DNA from: Terriglobia bacterium
GTDB taxonomy: Bacteria; Acidobacteriota; Terriglobia; Terriglobales; Acidobacteriaceae
DNA: 41,799 nt
Assembly (NCBI GenBank): GCA_020073215.1
Contig: JAIQFO010000042.1
Span: 1 to 41,799, forward strand
Direction: 5' to 3'
Part shown: in pieces, positions 6,560 to 15,270 of the stretch
Numbering within the stretch: the first letter of the stretch is position 1
Layout of the letters: the number at the start of each line of letters is the position of its first letter
Notes under the pieces: model-generated
Database searches by the model: none
What the model was told of the DNA's origin: nothing
Seen by the model: only the letters and a program-made list of their open reading frames with translations
Position numbers and translations under genes: made by a program

Positions 6560-9500
6560 ATGCGCAAGGTTGAGCAGCCGGAGGAGTTTGGCGATAAGAC
6601 GCTGGCAGCGATTCATTCTGTGCTGCGCCGCTGCGAAGAAGTTGGTGGGCGACTCGATTTCCCCGGCGAAGGCGGCGAGCGTCGCTTCCGCAGTTGGTTG
6701 GCGACAGAAGTTCTGCAAACGGTCCTTGGGTGGCCGCCGAAACAGGTCGTTGTCGGAGAACGTTTTGACATACTACTAGTCAATGACGAACTACACCCCG
6801 TCGCCACTATCGAAACCAAGACCCCATTCCACAAAGCGACGAGGAAAGAAAAGAAAGATTTCGAGGAGCGCCTAGACGGTTTCCCATCTCTGCGGACAGC
6901 GTATTTCACAAACGGCAGTGAATGGGATCGTTTGGACATCATCACTTCAGAAGGCAACCTGGAGATAGTTGAGAGCTCTCACCTTAATCTTGACAAGGCA
7001 TCGGGGCCGCTCGCGGACTTATTCTTTGCCCCTCTCAGGCATCGACCTACAGATGACGCGACCGGCGCCCACGTGTACGCCATTAACCGCGAGAACGCCT
7101 TCATCGGAACCGCGCTGTCGCGACTAGCTGCGGACCTTGACGACATAGTGGCCGAACATAACGAGTTCTATCGAAGGCATTTTTTTGGCTTGCGCGAAGG
7201 ACATGGGGGCGCGGTGGCCCAAGAAGTGACGGAGACACTTTATGCCCGCTGGTGCGACAAATCTCTTCGAGTAACTCCCAAAGTGGCGGCGGACACGTTG
7301 ATAAAAAGCTTTCGTGAAGATGGTGCGAATCCTCTCGTTATACGCAACACATTACACGCACTGGGCATACAAGGTCCGCACACGGAACAGGTCATCGAAG
7401 GGATCATGAGCCTTGCTGCTGGACGCCGCGAGGACGAGAAGGCACTAGTCGAGAGTTTGTGGCCAGCATTCGCGCCTTCGGTTCAGCAACTATGCGCGCA
7501 GACCAGCCACGTCGTGCTCGGCCGCACGTTGCTCTACCGTGTTGGCGAAGATGAGAAAGTGTTTCCCCGAAAACTGTCGAGTGCGGAGCTAGAGAAGGAA
7601 CTTGTGACCAACGGGGGATTTGGTAGGACGCGGCATCCCGCAACCGAGTTGCTCGATGAGGTACGCAGGAGGATGCAAGACTTTCTCCCGTCGGTATATC
7701 TGCTTGGTGAATTTGATTGGTGGCAGGTTGTATCTGAAAAACGCATTGATTTGACGATAGCGCAGAAAGCATGGCTACGTGAGGAAGATGAGGAACTTGA
7801 ACGGCTAACTCGCCGGATGTTGCGAACCCTTAACCACTACCTTTTCCAGAGTGTAGACGTAGACATCTGGCGCAACATTTACGAACGATATCTACCGGAA
7901 GACGAAAGGCAGCGGTTGGGCGGCTTTTATACGCCGGACGAACTGGTGAATCTCGTTTTAGACTTGGCTGATTACAAGGCGGAAACATCAGAGTTGTGCA
8001 AATTAAAGTATGTCGACCCGGCCTGCGGGAGCGGGGCATTCGTCACTGGTGCGCTTGCCCGGCTATTGGCACATCTGGAAATGGACTTGCCTTGTCACAG
8101 CACTAAAGGCGGCAAGAAGCAACCAGCGTGGAAAAACGCAGTGTTGGCACTTCGGACGGCAGAAGCGAATGTGCATGGGATCGACTTGCATCCGTTCGCA
8201 GCATTCCTGACGACTCTGAATGTGCTGTTCATCCTGTTACCACTATATGTAAAGGCGCGAGATAAGGACCCCGATTTCACTATCAATCCAGAGATTTTCT
8301 CTGGTGATTCGCTCGAACCGCCTGAAGCCTTGCGTCACGATCAGGGCGAACTCTTCACAAAGATGAACGCCCGCGTGCAGCTGCAGGAGAAAAGCTATGA
8401 ACAATATCAAAAGATGGCCGGGCGTCGATATGACCGTATTTTCGGCAACCCACCTTGGGGCGGCGTACTCAAGGGACAGTTAGCGCCGGTCTACGATCAG
8501 CCAAAGAAAGACTATTTCGCCACCCATTACCCAGCAGCGGCCCAGGGCAAATACGATGTTTACGGGTTATTCATGGAACGGAGTCTGAAATTATTGGCAC
8601 CCGGTGGCCGCATGGCCCTGCTGACGCAAGGCTCATTCATCGACAAGGAATGGGCGCGCGGATTACGGGAGTTCTTGGCGACCAAATCCCGACTGGACTA
8701 CATCGTTGATTTAAATCCGTTTGGACAGCTTTTTTTTCACGCCATGAATATCCCCTGTCTCACCGTAGCAAGTGTCAGTGCGAAGGAAAATCCCGACTCG
8801 GAGTGCCTTTGTGTCATTTCGCACCCGCCGGACGATTTTCACGAGCTGACCATTCAGCACCGTCGTGAAAAGGTCGTTGATACTGTTCGCGCGGTGCTCA
8901 AGACCACTGCCAAAAAGGGCAGCGCGACTGCCGGATTCGCGGATGGCGCACGGATTACCCAAATCACTTTGCGGAGCTCGGCACGCGAGCGATGGGATTT
9001 AACCGGAAGCAAAGCAAGAGAATTCCCGGAGGGCTCGTTTCGCGCTTCTGACCTCCTGGAGATGCGGCAGGGTGTCACGCCTGGAGGTTGCCTTGAGCTA
9101 TTTTTGATGGACGAAAAGCATGCGAACACGCTGAGACTTGAACGGGCTTTAGTCCACAAGGCAATTAAAAGCAAACAACTGGCCCGCTGGAGGGTGGAAT
9201 GGAAAGGTAAGGTGCTGTTGTATCCCTACTGCCGACGCGGTAAGCATTCTGTGCCAGCATTCACAATTAACTGGGCCGCGATTCAAGACGAGAAGCTCAA
9301 GCAACGTTTGGGGGCACTTCAGATCAAAGACGCGCTCTATTTTGATCAGCCAATTGATGAGCAGGAACGTGACATCATTCGGGAGAGCGGAATCAACAGC
9401 GAGTCAGTAGCCAAACTGCTGAAGCACCGCACCATGCTTGGGCTGGTGAAGTACCCGAGAGCGGCCGAGTACTTGATACAGCATTACGACCGCCTCGAAC

Positions 9501-10078
9501 AGCGCGTATTTGAAAAGAAACGATTCACCGCCACTGGCAAGCGCTGGTATGAATACCATCGTCCACGCGATGTCCGCATCATGCTCCGCAAGCCGCGGAT
9601 ATTGTCGCCTACACTATTAAAACAGATACGATTTGCAGTGGATGATGTGGGATATCTGTCTGACCACGCTTGCCTCATGATACAACCAACTGAGAAGACC
9701 GCAAAAAAATGGCGCGACTTCCAGCGAGAGATAAAGACTGTTCTCGGGCGCGCACCAAAGGCGGTGGAACTGCTACAGTACTGTACCGCGTTCCTGAACA
9801 GCAGCTATGCACAGCACCGCCTCACGACCGGCCATCGACCTCGCCCCGGCGAAGTGTATTCAGTTACGGAAGCGTTCTTGAAGGAAGTTCCGATTCCTGT
9901 ACCTTCGAAAAAACACACCATCGCGAAGATCATCGAGGCCGTAGTCGAGCTCGGGAGCAATTCACTTACATTGACCAGCGGCGACGAAATCGAGACGATT
10001 GAAAAGAGTCTCCAGGCGCTTGTGGATGACGCACTCGGCTGCCGGAAGGCATTGACTACCGTGATCAAATCTGAATAG
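6560..10078 (+). CDS. Type IIG-like restriction-modification protein, nuclease + N6-adenine methyltransferase (1172 aa)
   Basis: The ATG at 6560 follows AGGAG by six bases. The N-terminal domain looks like a PD-(D/E)XK nuclease: D70 in GERFDILLV, then E85-T-K87 in VATIETKTP. A long helical connector follows. The N6-adenine methyltransferase core shows motif X as GGFYTP (454-459), SAM-binding motif I as DPACGSGAF (486-494) and catalytic motif IV as NPPW (630-633). The remaining 450 or so residues would hold the target-recognition domain. Size and order fit single-chain Eco57I/MmeI-type enzymes that methylate and cut with one recognition domain. It stands alone: no separate specificity, helicase or restriction subunit is adjacent. 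A phage-defence role is likely. Alternatives are a BREX/DISARM-type methylase, but their partner genes are absent. Confidence 0.87.
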   Translation: MRKVEQPEEFGDKTLAAIHSVLRRCEEVGGRLDFPGEGGERRFRSWLATEVLQTVLGWPPKQVVVGERFDILLVNDELHPVATIETKTPFHKATRKEKKDFEERLDGFPSLRTAYFTNGSEWDRLDIITSEGNLEIVESSHLNLDKASGPLADLFFAPLRHRPTDDATGAHVYAINRENAFIGTALSRLAADLDDIVAEHNEFYRRHFFGLREGHGGAVAQEVTETLYARWCDKSLRVTPKVAADTLIKSFREDGANPLVIRNTLHALGIQGPHTEQVIEGIMSLAAGRREDEKALVESLWPAFAPSVQQLCAQTSHVVLGRTLLYRVGEDEKVFPRKLSSAELEKELVTNGGFGRTRHPATELLDEVRRRMQDFLPSVYLLGEFDWWQVVSEKRIDLTIAQKAWLREEDEELERLTRRMLRTLNHYLFQSVDVDIWRNIYERYLPEDERQRLGGFYTPDELVNLVLDLADYKAETSELCKLKYVDPACGSGAFVTGALARLLAHLEMDLPCHSTKGGKKQPAWKNAVLALRTAEANVHGIDLHPFAAFLTTLNVLFILLPLYVKARDKDPDFTINPEIFSGDSLEPPEALRHDQGELFTKMNARVQLQEKSYEQYQKMAGRRYDRIFGNPPWGGVLKGQLAPVYDQPKKDYFATHYPAAAQGKYDVYGLFMERSLKLLAPGGRMALLTQGSFIDKEWARGLREFLATKSRLDYIVDLNPFGQLFFHAMNIPCLTVASVSAKENPDSECLCVISHPPDDFHELTIQHRREKVVDTVRAVLKTTAKKGSATAGFADGARITQITLRSSARERWDLTGSKAREFPEGSFRASDLLEMRQGVTPGGCLELFLMDEKHANTLRLERALVHKAIKSKQLARWRVEWKGKVLLYPYCRRGKHSVPAFTINWAAIQDEKLKQRLGALQIKDALYFDQPIDEQERDIIRESGINSESVAKLLKHRTMLGLVKYPRAAEYLIQHYDRLEQRVFEKKRFTATGKRWYEYHRPRDVRIMLRKPRILSPTLLKQIRFAVDDVGYLSDHACLMIQPTEKTAKKWRDFQREIKTVLGRAPKAVELLQYCTAFLNSSYAQHRLTTGHRPRPGEVYSVTEAFLKEVPIPVPSKKHTIAKIIEAVVELGSNSLTLTSGDEIETIEKSLQALVDDALGCRKALTTVIKSE

Positions 10079-10371
10079 GTGTACGATTTGCGTTATGACA
10101 TTTTCCAGTCCATAGTTTTCATGTATCGTAACATCGGTTGAAACTGCTAGCTCAATGTAGCCATCGAGATCGCTTCAACGGCTCCGAATCGCAGCTGGCA
10201 CTTTTTCTATTTCAGGAACCGTGACCAAGGTGTTTGTCGGATCTTAGTGTGATATGACCCTAATGTTTTCCGAGCCGGGAAGCTATCGCCGAATTCACTC
10301 GCCGGTCGTATTTCCAGGGAAGGGGGGTGCATACCTTCCCCCTTCGCGACATTGAAATTAAGGAGTCACAC
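10079..10371. other. Gap after the restriction-modification gene, with hairpin
   Basis: No gene is visible in these 293 bases. A 7-bp G/C stem (10320-10326 pairing with 10338-10344, 11-base loop) lies just before the next gene. Without a T-run in the plus direction it is more likely a regulatory or chance structure than a terminator. Confidence 0.35.
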
Positions 10372-10770
10372 ATGTGGACTTGGGTTCTTCAATCGAAAAC
10401 ACGGCAGTGTGTTTTGTATGTATTCGTAGTGTTTTTGTTCAGTCTCTTTGTGTCGGCACAAAAGTCTGCAACAGGTTCTCGAAAGCAGCCGTCCGAACAG
10501 GCACAGCAGAGAATCTCGAAAGCTGTTGCCGCTAACCCTGATTATGTTCTTGTCTTCGACAATGAGGGCAATGTCGAGAAGTCGGTCAAACTCACGGAAA
10601 GGGATAAGACTTATGAGTCCCTGGAACGTTTTGTTCAATTCAGCAAGAAGTCCCCCGTTGATAGCTGCAAGCACCCCTCTCCGGTTCCCCCTCCGCCCTG
10701 TATTCTCTGCGACAATGGAGAGATTGTTTGTAGTGAATCCAAATTTAAAGCTCGTGAAGAGATGAAATAG
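10372..10770 (+). CDS. Secreted small cysteine-containing protein (132 aa)
   Basis: The ATG at 10372 follows AAGGAG by seven bases. An upstream start at 10327 lacks such a site. A signal peptide spans about residues 1-30 (VLYVFVVFLFSLFVSAQ). The exported part begins with a Gln/Ser/Lys-rich linker, then an alpha/beta-looking segment (NPDYVLVFDNEGNVEKSVKL). It ends with a proline-rich, cysteine-rich tail (CKHPSPVPPPPCILCDNGEIVC) with four cysteines that could form disulfides or bind metal. No family is recognised. The next gene starts 10 bp downstream on the same strand, so the two are probably one operon. Confidence 0.72.
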   Translation: MWTWVLQSKTRQCVLYVFVVFLFSLFVSAQKSATGSRKQPSEQAQQRISKAVAANPDYVLVFDNEGNVEKSVKLTERDKTYESLERFVQFSKKSPVDSCKHPSPVPPPPCILCDNGEIVCSESKFKAREEMK

Positions 10771-10780
10771 GAGATTCTCG

Positions 10781-11398
10781 ATGCCAGACAACCAGTTACT
10801 GGTGCCAGAGAAAATCCCGCCTGGATGGCTGGACCAAATAAGAGAAGTCGTGAAGTCAGAAAAGCCACAACTATGGCTAGTGCTTCTCACCAGTTCAGTG
10901 CTGGCTGCCTTCATCGGTGCTGCTTCTTCGTACTGGGCAGTCAGATCAACGACAGCGGCAAACAAAGAACTCGAAACAATCAAGACTCGTCTGGAACTGG
11001 AAAAAGAGACCCTGCGCTCAAGAGTAGCGGCTTACAACAAGCTTTCGCAGAATCTGAATACGTTCGCAGAGAGACTCGAAGGATTCGCGAATTTCGTTCA
11101 GATTTCAGGAAGGGATCGACCGACTCCGAAACGTACGGCGCACATTCAGCAAGAACTCAGAGCGGTCGGCATTTCTGAACACGATATGAATGACGCAAGA
11201 AATGATCCGGTGCTGAACGGAACGCACGCTCAGCAGATCGTGGACGAATGCTTACGCCAACTGAATCCTGCACTCGCGAAAGCGAGAAAAGATCCGTCAG
11301 CCTCTCTTTCCTCAATTCGTTCGGCGGTGGCGCAATTGAGAAACATCATCCCCGAAATTCAGCGTGATGTTTCCAATGAGATTAGCAGCATTCGGTGA
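10781..11398 (+). CDS. Single-span membrane protein with coiled coil (205 aa)
   Basis: The ATG at 10781 lies seven bases after GGAG. A soluble N-terminus (1-29) is followed by one membrane helix (about 30-54, LWLVLLTSSVLAAFIGAASSYWAV). A long helical segment comes next (about 58-105, ELETIKTRLELEKETLRSRVAAYNKLSQNL), probably a coiled coil, then further helices to the C-terminus. No catalytic motif is seen. The gene follows the secreted cysteine-containing protein by 10 bp, suggesting the two proteins act together at the envelope. The function is unknown. The layout resembles structural or sensor partners in accessory systems, but that is only an impression. Confidence 0.72.
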   Translation: MPDNQLLVPEKIPPGWLDQIREVVKSEKPQLWLVLLTSSVLAAFIGAASSYWAVRSTTAANKELETIKTRLELEKETLRSRVAAYNKLSQNLNTFAERLEGFANFVQISGRDRPTPKRTAHIQQELRAVGISEHDMNDARNDPVLNGTHAQQIVDECLRQLNPALAKARKDPSASLSSIRSAVAQLRNIIPEIQRDVSNEISSIR

Positions 11399-12212
11399 GT
11401 TCTGAAGCACCATCTCTGCTCGGCCCAATCTCTGGTTTGGCATAAGATCACCCTCCCCGAAGAAGTGCGACGTTTGGCACGATAGCCAAAGACTATCAGG
11501 CCGAGGGGGGTTCATATTCCATCCCGTGGTGTTTCCACCCCCCCAGCTATTTGACCCCATTTCCACACGCCTGTAATATCCGCCTTCGTGAGCCGGACCA
11601 AGAAGACTCCGGGTGAAAAACAAGGTCCAAAATGCTTATCTCATTTATTTCAAAGCGATTATCGAGAATGAACATTCAGCGTACAGGAAGTGTAACTCTC
11701 TTAATTTGTTAGGGGTTGGCCATAACAATCGGTTCCGCATTTCCCCACAATAATCCCCGCAATTCGGATTAGCGTTTTCAGAGCGGATCACAAGGTAAGT
11801 TATTCGCTTTGAACGGAAATGCGCGAACCCCCGGCCACGGCCCTCCATCGTGTGCTCTCATCCATTAACCAGCTCAAAATGAGTAGTTTAGATAATTATT
11901 GCGGGATTCTTCGCGATCCCGCGGTTGGATTCAACTCCGAGCGGGGCGGAGGAAAAAGGGGTGTTGGGTAGAAGGCTAAGATCGCTACGGGCCAAGCCGT
12001 GTCCGCGCAGGGAACACGTCCTCCGAGGATGCAGTTTTGTCCCCTATCTTTCTTCTTCTCTATACTTTAAGTTGGACATCTATGCATGTCCGACTAATGT
12101 CCCTGAGGCCCGAGATGTTCATACATGGACACCGCTGCATGACCGATCTAAGCAGAAGAAAACCGGTTACTTGTATTCAGGTTGTACTGAAAAACACCTC
12201 CACGGGAACGGT
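11399..12212. other. 814-bp interval without an evident gene
   Basis: Both strands hold only short frames without ribosome-binding sites. A 7-bp stem-loop at 11901-11922 (GCGGGAT ... ATCCCGC) is followed on the minus strand by an A/T-rich run and could stop transcription coming from the ATPase operon. An inverted repeat at 12071-12094 (GTTGGACAT ... ATGTCCGAC) with a third ATGTCC nearby is a possible protein-binding site. It could also hold an origin for the RepA-like ATPase, but nothing proves it. Confidence 0.4.
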
Positions 12213-13319
12213 TCATTGCACGGTTTGATCATTTGTGGCCGCCCAGTCAAATATACCGGGGCGCACGAGCTTCAAAAGTCCATACTGGCAACCGTGGCGG
12301 AATGCTCGGCGAATCGTTTTTTCAGAAATGTCACCATGCGTTGCTTCCTTGGCTTCTTTCATGCCGAAGTGAATCTTGCCGCGCATCGCATGCAGGACCT
12401 GTCTTTCTTTGTCTCCGAGCAGCTCAAATACCTCTGGTCGTCGATCTATGGAGGCCAAGCTGTGATCCTCATCAATCGTGAGGTATATGGGGCCAAAGTC
12501 CTGGTCACAACCTGGAACACGCGAGCGCCCACGAAAAATCGTGAATTCCTCGCCCTTAATTTCGGCGCGCTGGAGGCCGAAGCGCACGTCTGTTAGGTTG
12601 AAGAAAATCCGGGAACCGGAAGCCTCCTCCGCCCATCGAGCAAAGTCCATTGTGGCAAGATCTGGCAGCTTCTGCTTGTCCGTGCCTTTCCGGGGATGGT
12701 GAAAGAGCAGAACGCTAGGAGAATTCGGCAGCCGTGTGATTTTGCGTAATCCGTGGAGGATTGGCTGCGCAAATCGGGCTTGGAGGATGTCTTGTCCTCC
12801 TGAGAGAGCCCACAGATTGTCGAGGACCAAAAGGTCAATGTTCTCATCCCTAACAAACTGACTCAGCATCTCCAAGCCAGGTCCCGTGACATCGAGTCCG
12901 CCGCGAAGAACTTCGTCCACGTCGAGAAGAAGCAGGTTTTTCCCTGTGTTTACAGTGCGGCCTCGTTCTTGCATTTTCAAACGGAGCGATAGGTCTTCCT
13001 TCGGTGATTCGGCATCTATCAACGCGACGCGGGTAGGCTCTCCACTGTGCCTGTAATAGTCAAGGAAGTCCAAACGGCCAGCAACATCCCGCGCCAGTTG
13101 CAGGCCGAAAGGCGTCTTGCCTTGTGTACTGTCCCCGACGCCCAAGATTAAACGTCCGGGTGGGATGATCGGATTAAGGACAAAGCGTGGCGGTTTGATA
13201 TTTTCAGCGACCAGTTCGTCGGCGTACCAGAAATGGCGCTTTCCTGTGGCGGGAATTTCGCCACCCGCGCCTAGTGCTACTCTCTTGAGTTGGTTCTCAC
13301 AGTTCTTTAGTTCTGGCAT
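12213..13319 (-). CDS. RepA-like RecA-fold P-loop ATPase (368 aa)
   Basis: The protein carries a RecA/DnaB-type ATPase domain. Walker A is GDSTQGKT (62-69), an acidic IDAES strand lies at 101-105, and Walker B is IDLLVLDN with D167. This is the AAA_25/RepA-like family found in plasmids, islands and phages, where members act as replicative helicase-like proteins. The C-terminal part (about 305-360) looks like a winged helix (KEATHGDISEKTIRRAFRHG). The ATG at 13319 has only a weak AGGGT upstream, and the gene overlaps the preceding small gene by 23 bp, so it is probably translationally coupled. The role would be replication or maintenance of the excised island. No primase gene is nearby. Confidence 0.85.
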   Translation of the reverse strand: MPELKNCENQLKRVALGAGGEIPATGKRHFWYADELVAENIKPPRFVLNPIIPPGRLILGVGDSTQGKTPFGLQLARDVAGRLDFLDYYRHSGEPTRVALIDAESPKEDLSLRLKMQERGRTVNTGKNLLLLDVDEVLRGGLDVTGPGLEMLSQFVRDENIDLLVLDNLWALSGGQDILQARFAQPILHGLRKITRLPNSPSVLLFHHPRKGTDKQKLPDLATMDFARWAEEASGSRIFFNLTDVRFGLQRAEIKGEEFTIFRGRSRVPGCDQDFGPIYLTIDEDHSLASIDRRPEVFELLGDKERQVLHAMRGKIHFGMKEAKEATHGDISEKTIRRAFRHGCQYGLLKLVRPGIFDWAATNDQTVQ

Positions 13320-13461
13320 ACCCTGGGCTCCCCATCGGTGGCTTGTAATTTTCAGTCTTGCGAATCAGCACGATCTTGCCGTCTTCGAGTTTGACTTCAA
13401 TCGAACCGTAGAACCGCGACCGTGCTAGATCGCGTAACATGGCGTTGATGTCGGTGGTCAC
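13297..13461 (-). CDS. Small YezD/DUF2292-like protein (54 aa)
   Basis: The GTG at 13461 overlaps the stop of the upstream HTH gene as GTGA. The 54-residue product reads MLRDLARSRFYGSIEVKLEDGKIVLIRKTEN in pieces: a helix followed by a two- or three-strand sheet with 'YGSIEVKLEDGKIV'. This pattern resembles the DUF2292 (YezD-like) family, which is of unknown function. The gene overlaps the ATPase gene by 23 bp. It thus sits between excisionase-like and ATPase genes in a tightly coupled operon and is probably an accessory protein of island maintenance. The family assignment is from memory. Confidence 0.62.
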   Translation of the reverse strand: MTTDINAMLRDLARSRFYGSIEVKLEDGKIVLIRKTENYKPPMGSPGYARTKEL

Positions 13462-13655
13462 GATTTGTTGTTCTCCGATCTGTCCGGGTGGGCTTTCGCT
13501 TCCCGGATGAGTCTCTGCAGTTCCGCCTCTTCGAGCAGAACCCTCCGCCCGAGCCTCACAGGCATCAGCTTCCCGCTTTTGATCCAAGCCCTGACTGTCC
13601 ATTGCGAGATAGACAGAAGGCAAGCCGCTTGCTTTAAATCCAATAGAGGACTCAT
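13458..13655 (-). CDS. Excisionase-like HTH_17 DNA-binding protein (65 aa)
   Basis: The ATG at 13655 follows GTGGAG by six bases. The protein is a winged-helix MerR-like/HTH_17 domain: LDLKQAACLLSISQWTVRAWIKSGKLMPVRLGRRVLL, here interrupted only in my reading as the helix (about 6-32) and wing (33-45). Proteins of this kind act as excisionases or as replication and transfer regulators in integrated elements. It heads the operon with the YezD-like protein and the RepA-like ATPase. It lies about 420 bp from the divergent integrase gene, a usual arrangement for island excision control. Confidence 0.85.
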   Translation of the reverse strand: MSPLLDLKQAACLLSISQWTVRAWIKSGKLMPVRLGRRVLLEEAELQRLIREAKAHPDRSENNKS

Positions 13656-14072
13656 TTTTCACTCCACGTAGATTTGAATTTGGGACCAGGCACCTTAGGA
13701 GGGGGTTCGATCTGCGGTGCTGCTCTGCTCCTACTGTATTTGACACGCGAATGGTCGAATTTCTAACACGAAATCTTTGGGCTGGATGAGATGTAATGGC
13801 ACGGGGCAGCACCTGTTCGCGCGATTCAGGGTTGCCACAGCCCTAGCCCATGTCGCCCATTCTTGCTTTTAAGGCATGAGAGGTCTTGCTTAGCCCTCTC
13901 ACAATCAGACAAGGAAACGCCATAGACTTAACACGACTTCCCTAGTCCTTATGGTCTATAGGTCCATCCCTGACTCGTGCTTTAGTAGGTCCTATCCGCA
14001 TCTTCCCTCTTTTCAATCAGTTCTGAATTTGGCCACTGAATTTCTCCTTTAACGGTTCGGGAGGGCGGAGCC
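13656..14072. other. Divergent control region between excisionase and integrase
   Basis: These 417 bp separate the two divergent operons and must contain both promoters. A 7-bp inverted repeat (13877-13883 with 13895-13901, TGAGAGG ... CCTCTCA) could be an operator. A TTGACA on the plus strand (about 13739-13744) is followed at 17 bases by CTAACA, a poor -10 element. No gene is seen. Confidence 0.4.
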
Positions 14073-15173
14073 ATGTCGGTTTTCAAACGGGGAAAATTCT
14101 ACTGGTATCACTTCATATTCAACGGCGAACACGTCCAAGAGAGTACGAAGCAGGGCAATCCGCGAGTTGCGCGACAGATCGAAGCGGCTCATCGGACAGC
14201 GCTAGCAAAGGGAGAGGTGGGCATTCGCGACAAGGAACCCTTGCCACCCTTCAACAGAGCGATGGAAAACTTCCTTAACTGGTCGCGGAAAGAACATGCC
14301 GCGCACCCTCGCACCCACTGGCGATATCAAACGAGCAGCACAGCCCTTTTGAAATACTTCGGCGCTGTAAGACTGGATACCATTACTCCAGAAGACGTGG
14401 AACGATTCAAGACACAGCGTGCAGACGAGGTGGGTTCTCGAACTAGGCGCAATCTGCGCCCTGCAACCGTGAACAGGGAACTCGCTTGTGGAAAGGCGAT
14501 GTACAACTTCGTTAAGAAGGGGCAGTCTCGATTAGGCAATCCATTCAGTGAGGTGAGGTTTCTTCCGGAGGACAACGAGCAAATGCGGGTTCTCACCTAC
14601 GAAGAGCAGCAGAAGTATTTGGACGCTGCGTCCCAGCCTCTGCGCGACATCGCCATTTTGATGCTCGAAACAGGTATGCGACCCGAAGAGGTATATCGAC
14701 TAGCGCGGGAACACGTCCATTTGGACTCGGACTATGCGTTCGTTCCTTTTGGCAAAACGAAAGCAGCCAAGCGCAAGATCAACCTCACCGCCTTGGCAAG
14801 AGAGATCCTGGGGAAACGCCTAACTGACGCAGAAGGTCGGTATCTGTTTCCTCATGAAAAAGATCGTAACCGGCCCATGCTTAAAGTCAACAACGCTCAC
14901 GAGGGTGCTCTCAGACGAAGCGGAGTCTCGCGGTTCCGTCTGTACGACCTTCGGCACACCTGGGCGACAAGAGCCGCCATGTCTGGAATTGATTTGGTAA
15001 CCCTGGCCGCAATGTTGGGTCATTCGCGGATTCAGATGGTACTGCGCTATGCCCACCCAACCGAGCAGCATCAAGCCCAGGCGATGAAGCGCCTTGAACA
15101 ATTCAATGCCGAGAAGCAAGTGGCGGAATTCGAGAGAAAAGCACGCCAGCCGCTACATCTGCCGCTACAGTGA
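14073..15173 (+). CDS. Tyrosine-family site-specific integrase (366 aa)
   Basis: The ATG at 14073 follows GGAGGGCGGAG. An N-terminal arm-binding region (1-60) starts SVFKRGKFYWYHFIFNG, a SAM-like core-binding domain covers about 62-165, and the catalytic domain about 175-340. The catalytic residues are visible: R203 in ETGMRPEEV, R294 and H295 in YDLRHTW (box II, where the usual first His is Tyr), H317 in LGHS, and the nucleophile Y326 in VLRYAHP. It is full length and points toward the tRNA-Cys, 45 bp before its 3' end. It is surely the enzyme that inserted this island. Its last codons overlap the putative right arm sites. Confidence 0.95.
   Translation: MSVFKRGKFYWYHFIFNGEHVQESTKQGNPRVARQIEAAHRTALAKGEVGIRDKEPLPPFNRAMENFLNWSRKEHAAHPRTHWRYQTSSTALLKYFGAVRLDTITPEDVERFKTQRADEVGSRTRRNLRPATVNRELACGKAMYNFVKKGQSRLGNPFSEVRFLPEDNEQMRVLTYEEQQKYLDAASQPLRDIAILMLETGMRPEEVYRLAREHVHLDSDYAFVPFGKTKAAKRKINLTALAREILGKRLTDAEGRYLFPHEKDRNRPMLKVNNAHEGALRRSGVSRFRLYDLRHTWATRAAMSGIDLVTLAAMLGHSRIQMVLRYAHPTEQHQAQAMKRLEQFNAEKQVAEFERKARQPLHLPLQ
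15151..15171. promoter_or_regulatory. Putative integrase arm-type sites, right end
   Basis: CGCTACATC at 15151-15159 and CGCTACAGT at 15163-15171 repeat with a 12-bp period and match the pair at 155-175. They overlap the integrase 3' end and lie 47 bp from the core repeat. Confidence 0.42.
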
Positions 15174-15217
15174 CGCTCTACGCAGACCCGTCTGTGGCTG
15201 GAAGTTGATGATTAAGC

Positions 15218-15270
15218 TGGAGGCGCGGGTCGGAATCGAACCGACGTGTAAAGGTTTTGCAGACCTCTCC
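15218..15270. repeat. attR: 53-bp repeat inside tRNA-Cys
   Basis: Identical over all 53 bases to 1-53. It covers the tRNA from the CCA end through the anticodon stem. The exchange point lies somewhere inside this block. Confidence 0.93.

Larger units (their letters stand above)
54..15217. mobile_element. Genomic island integrated at tRNA-Cys (about 15.2 kb)
   Basis: The element is bounded by the identical 53-bp repeats at 1-53 and 15218-15270. A tyrosine integrase gene lies next to the intact tRNA, and an excisionase-like HTH gene and a RepA-like ATPase gene are present. The cargo is an SBBP-repeat secreted protein, an XRE regulator, a type IIG-like restriction-modification protein and several unknown small or membrane proteins. 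No conjugation, capsid or terminase gene is visible, so it may be a mobilisable or satellite-like element. The base composition looks less GC-rich than the core genes to the right (judged by eye). Confidence 0.9.

Noticed and set aside
12071..12094. Iteron origin for the RepA-like protein
   Set aside because: Only one inverted repeat plus a single extra ATGTCC is present. True iterons would be several ordered copies.
11925..12596. Long plus-strand frame overlapping the RepA-like ATPase
   Set aside because: It is mostly antisense to a well-supported ATPase gene and has no ribosome-binding site or recognisable motif.
13739..13766. Sigma-70 promoter for the integrase
   Set aside because: TTGACA is good but the -10 candidate CTAACA is poor and lies more than 300 bp from the start codon.
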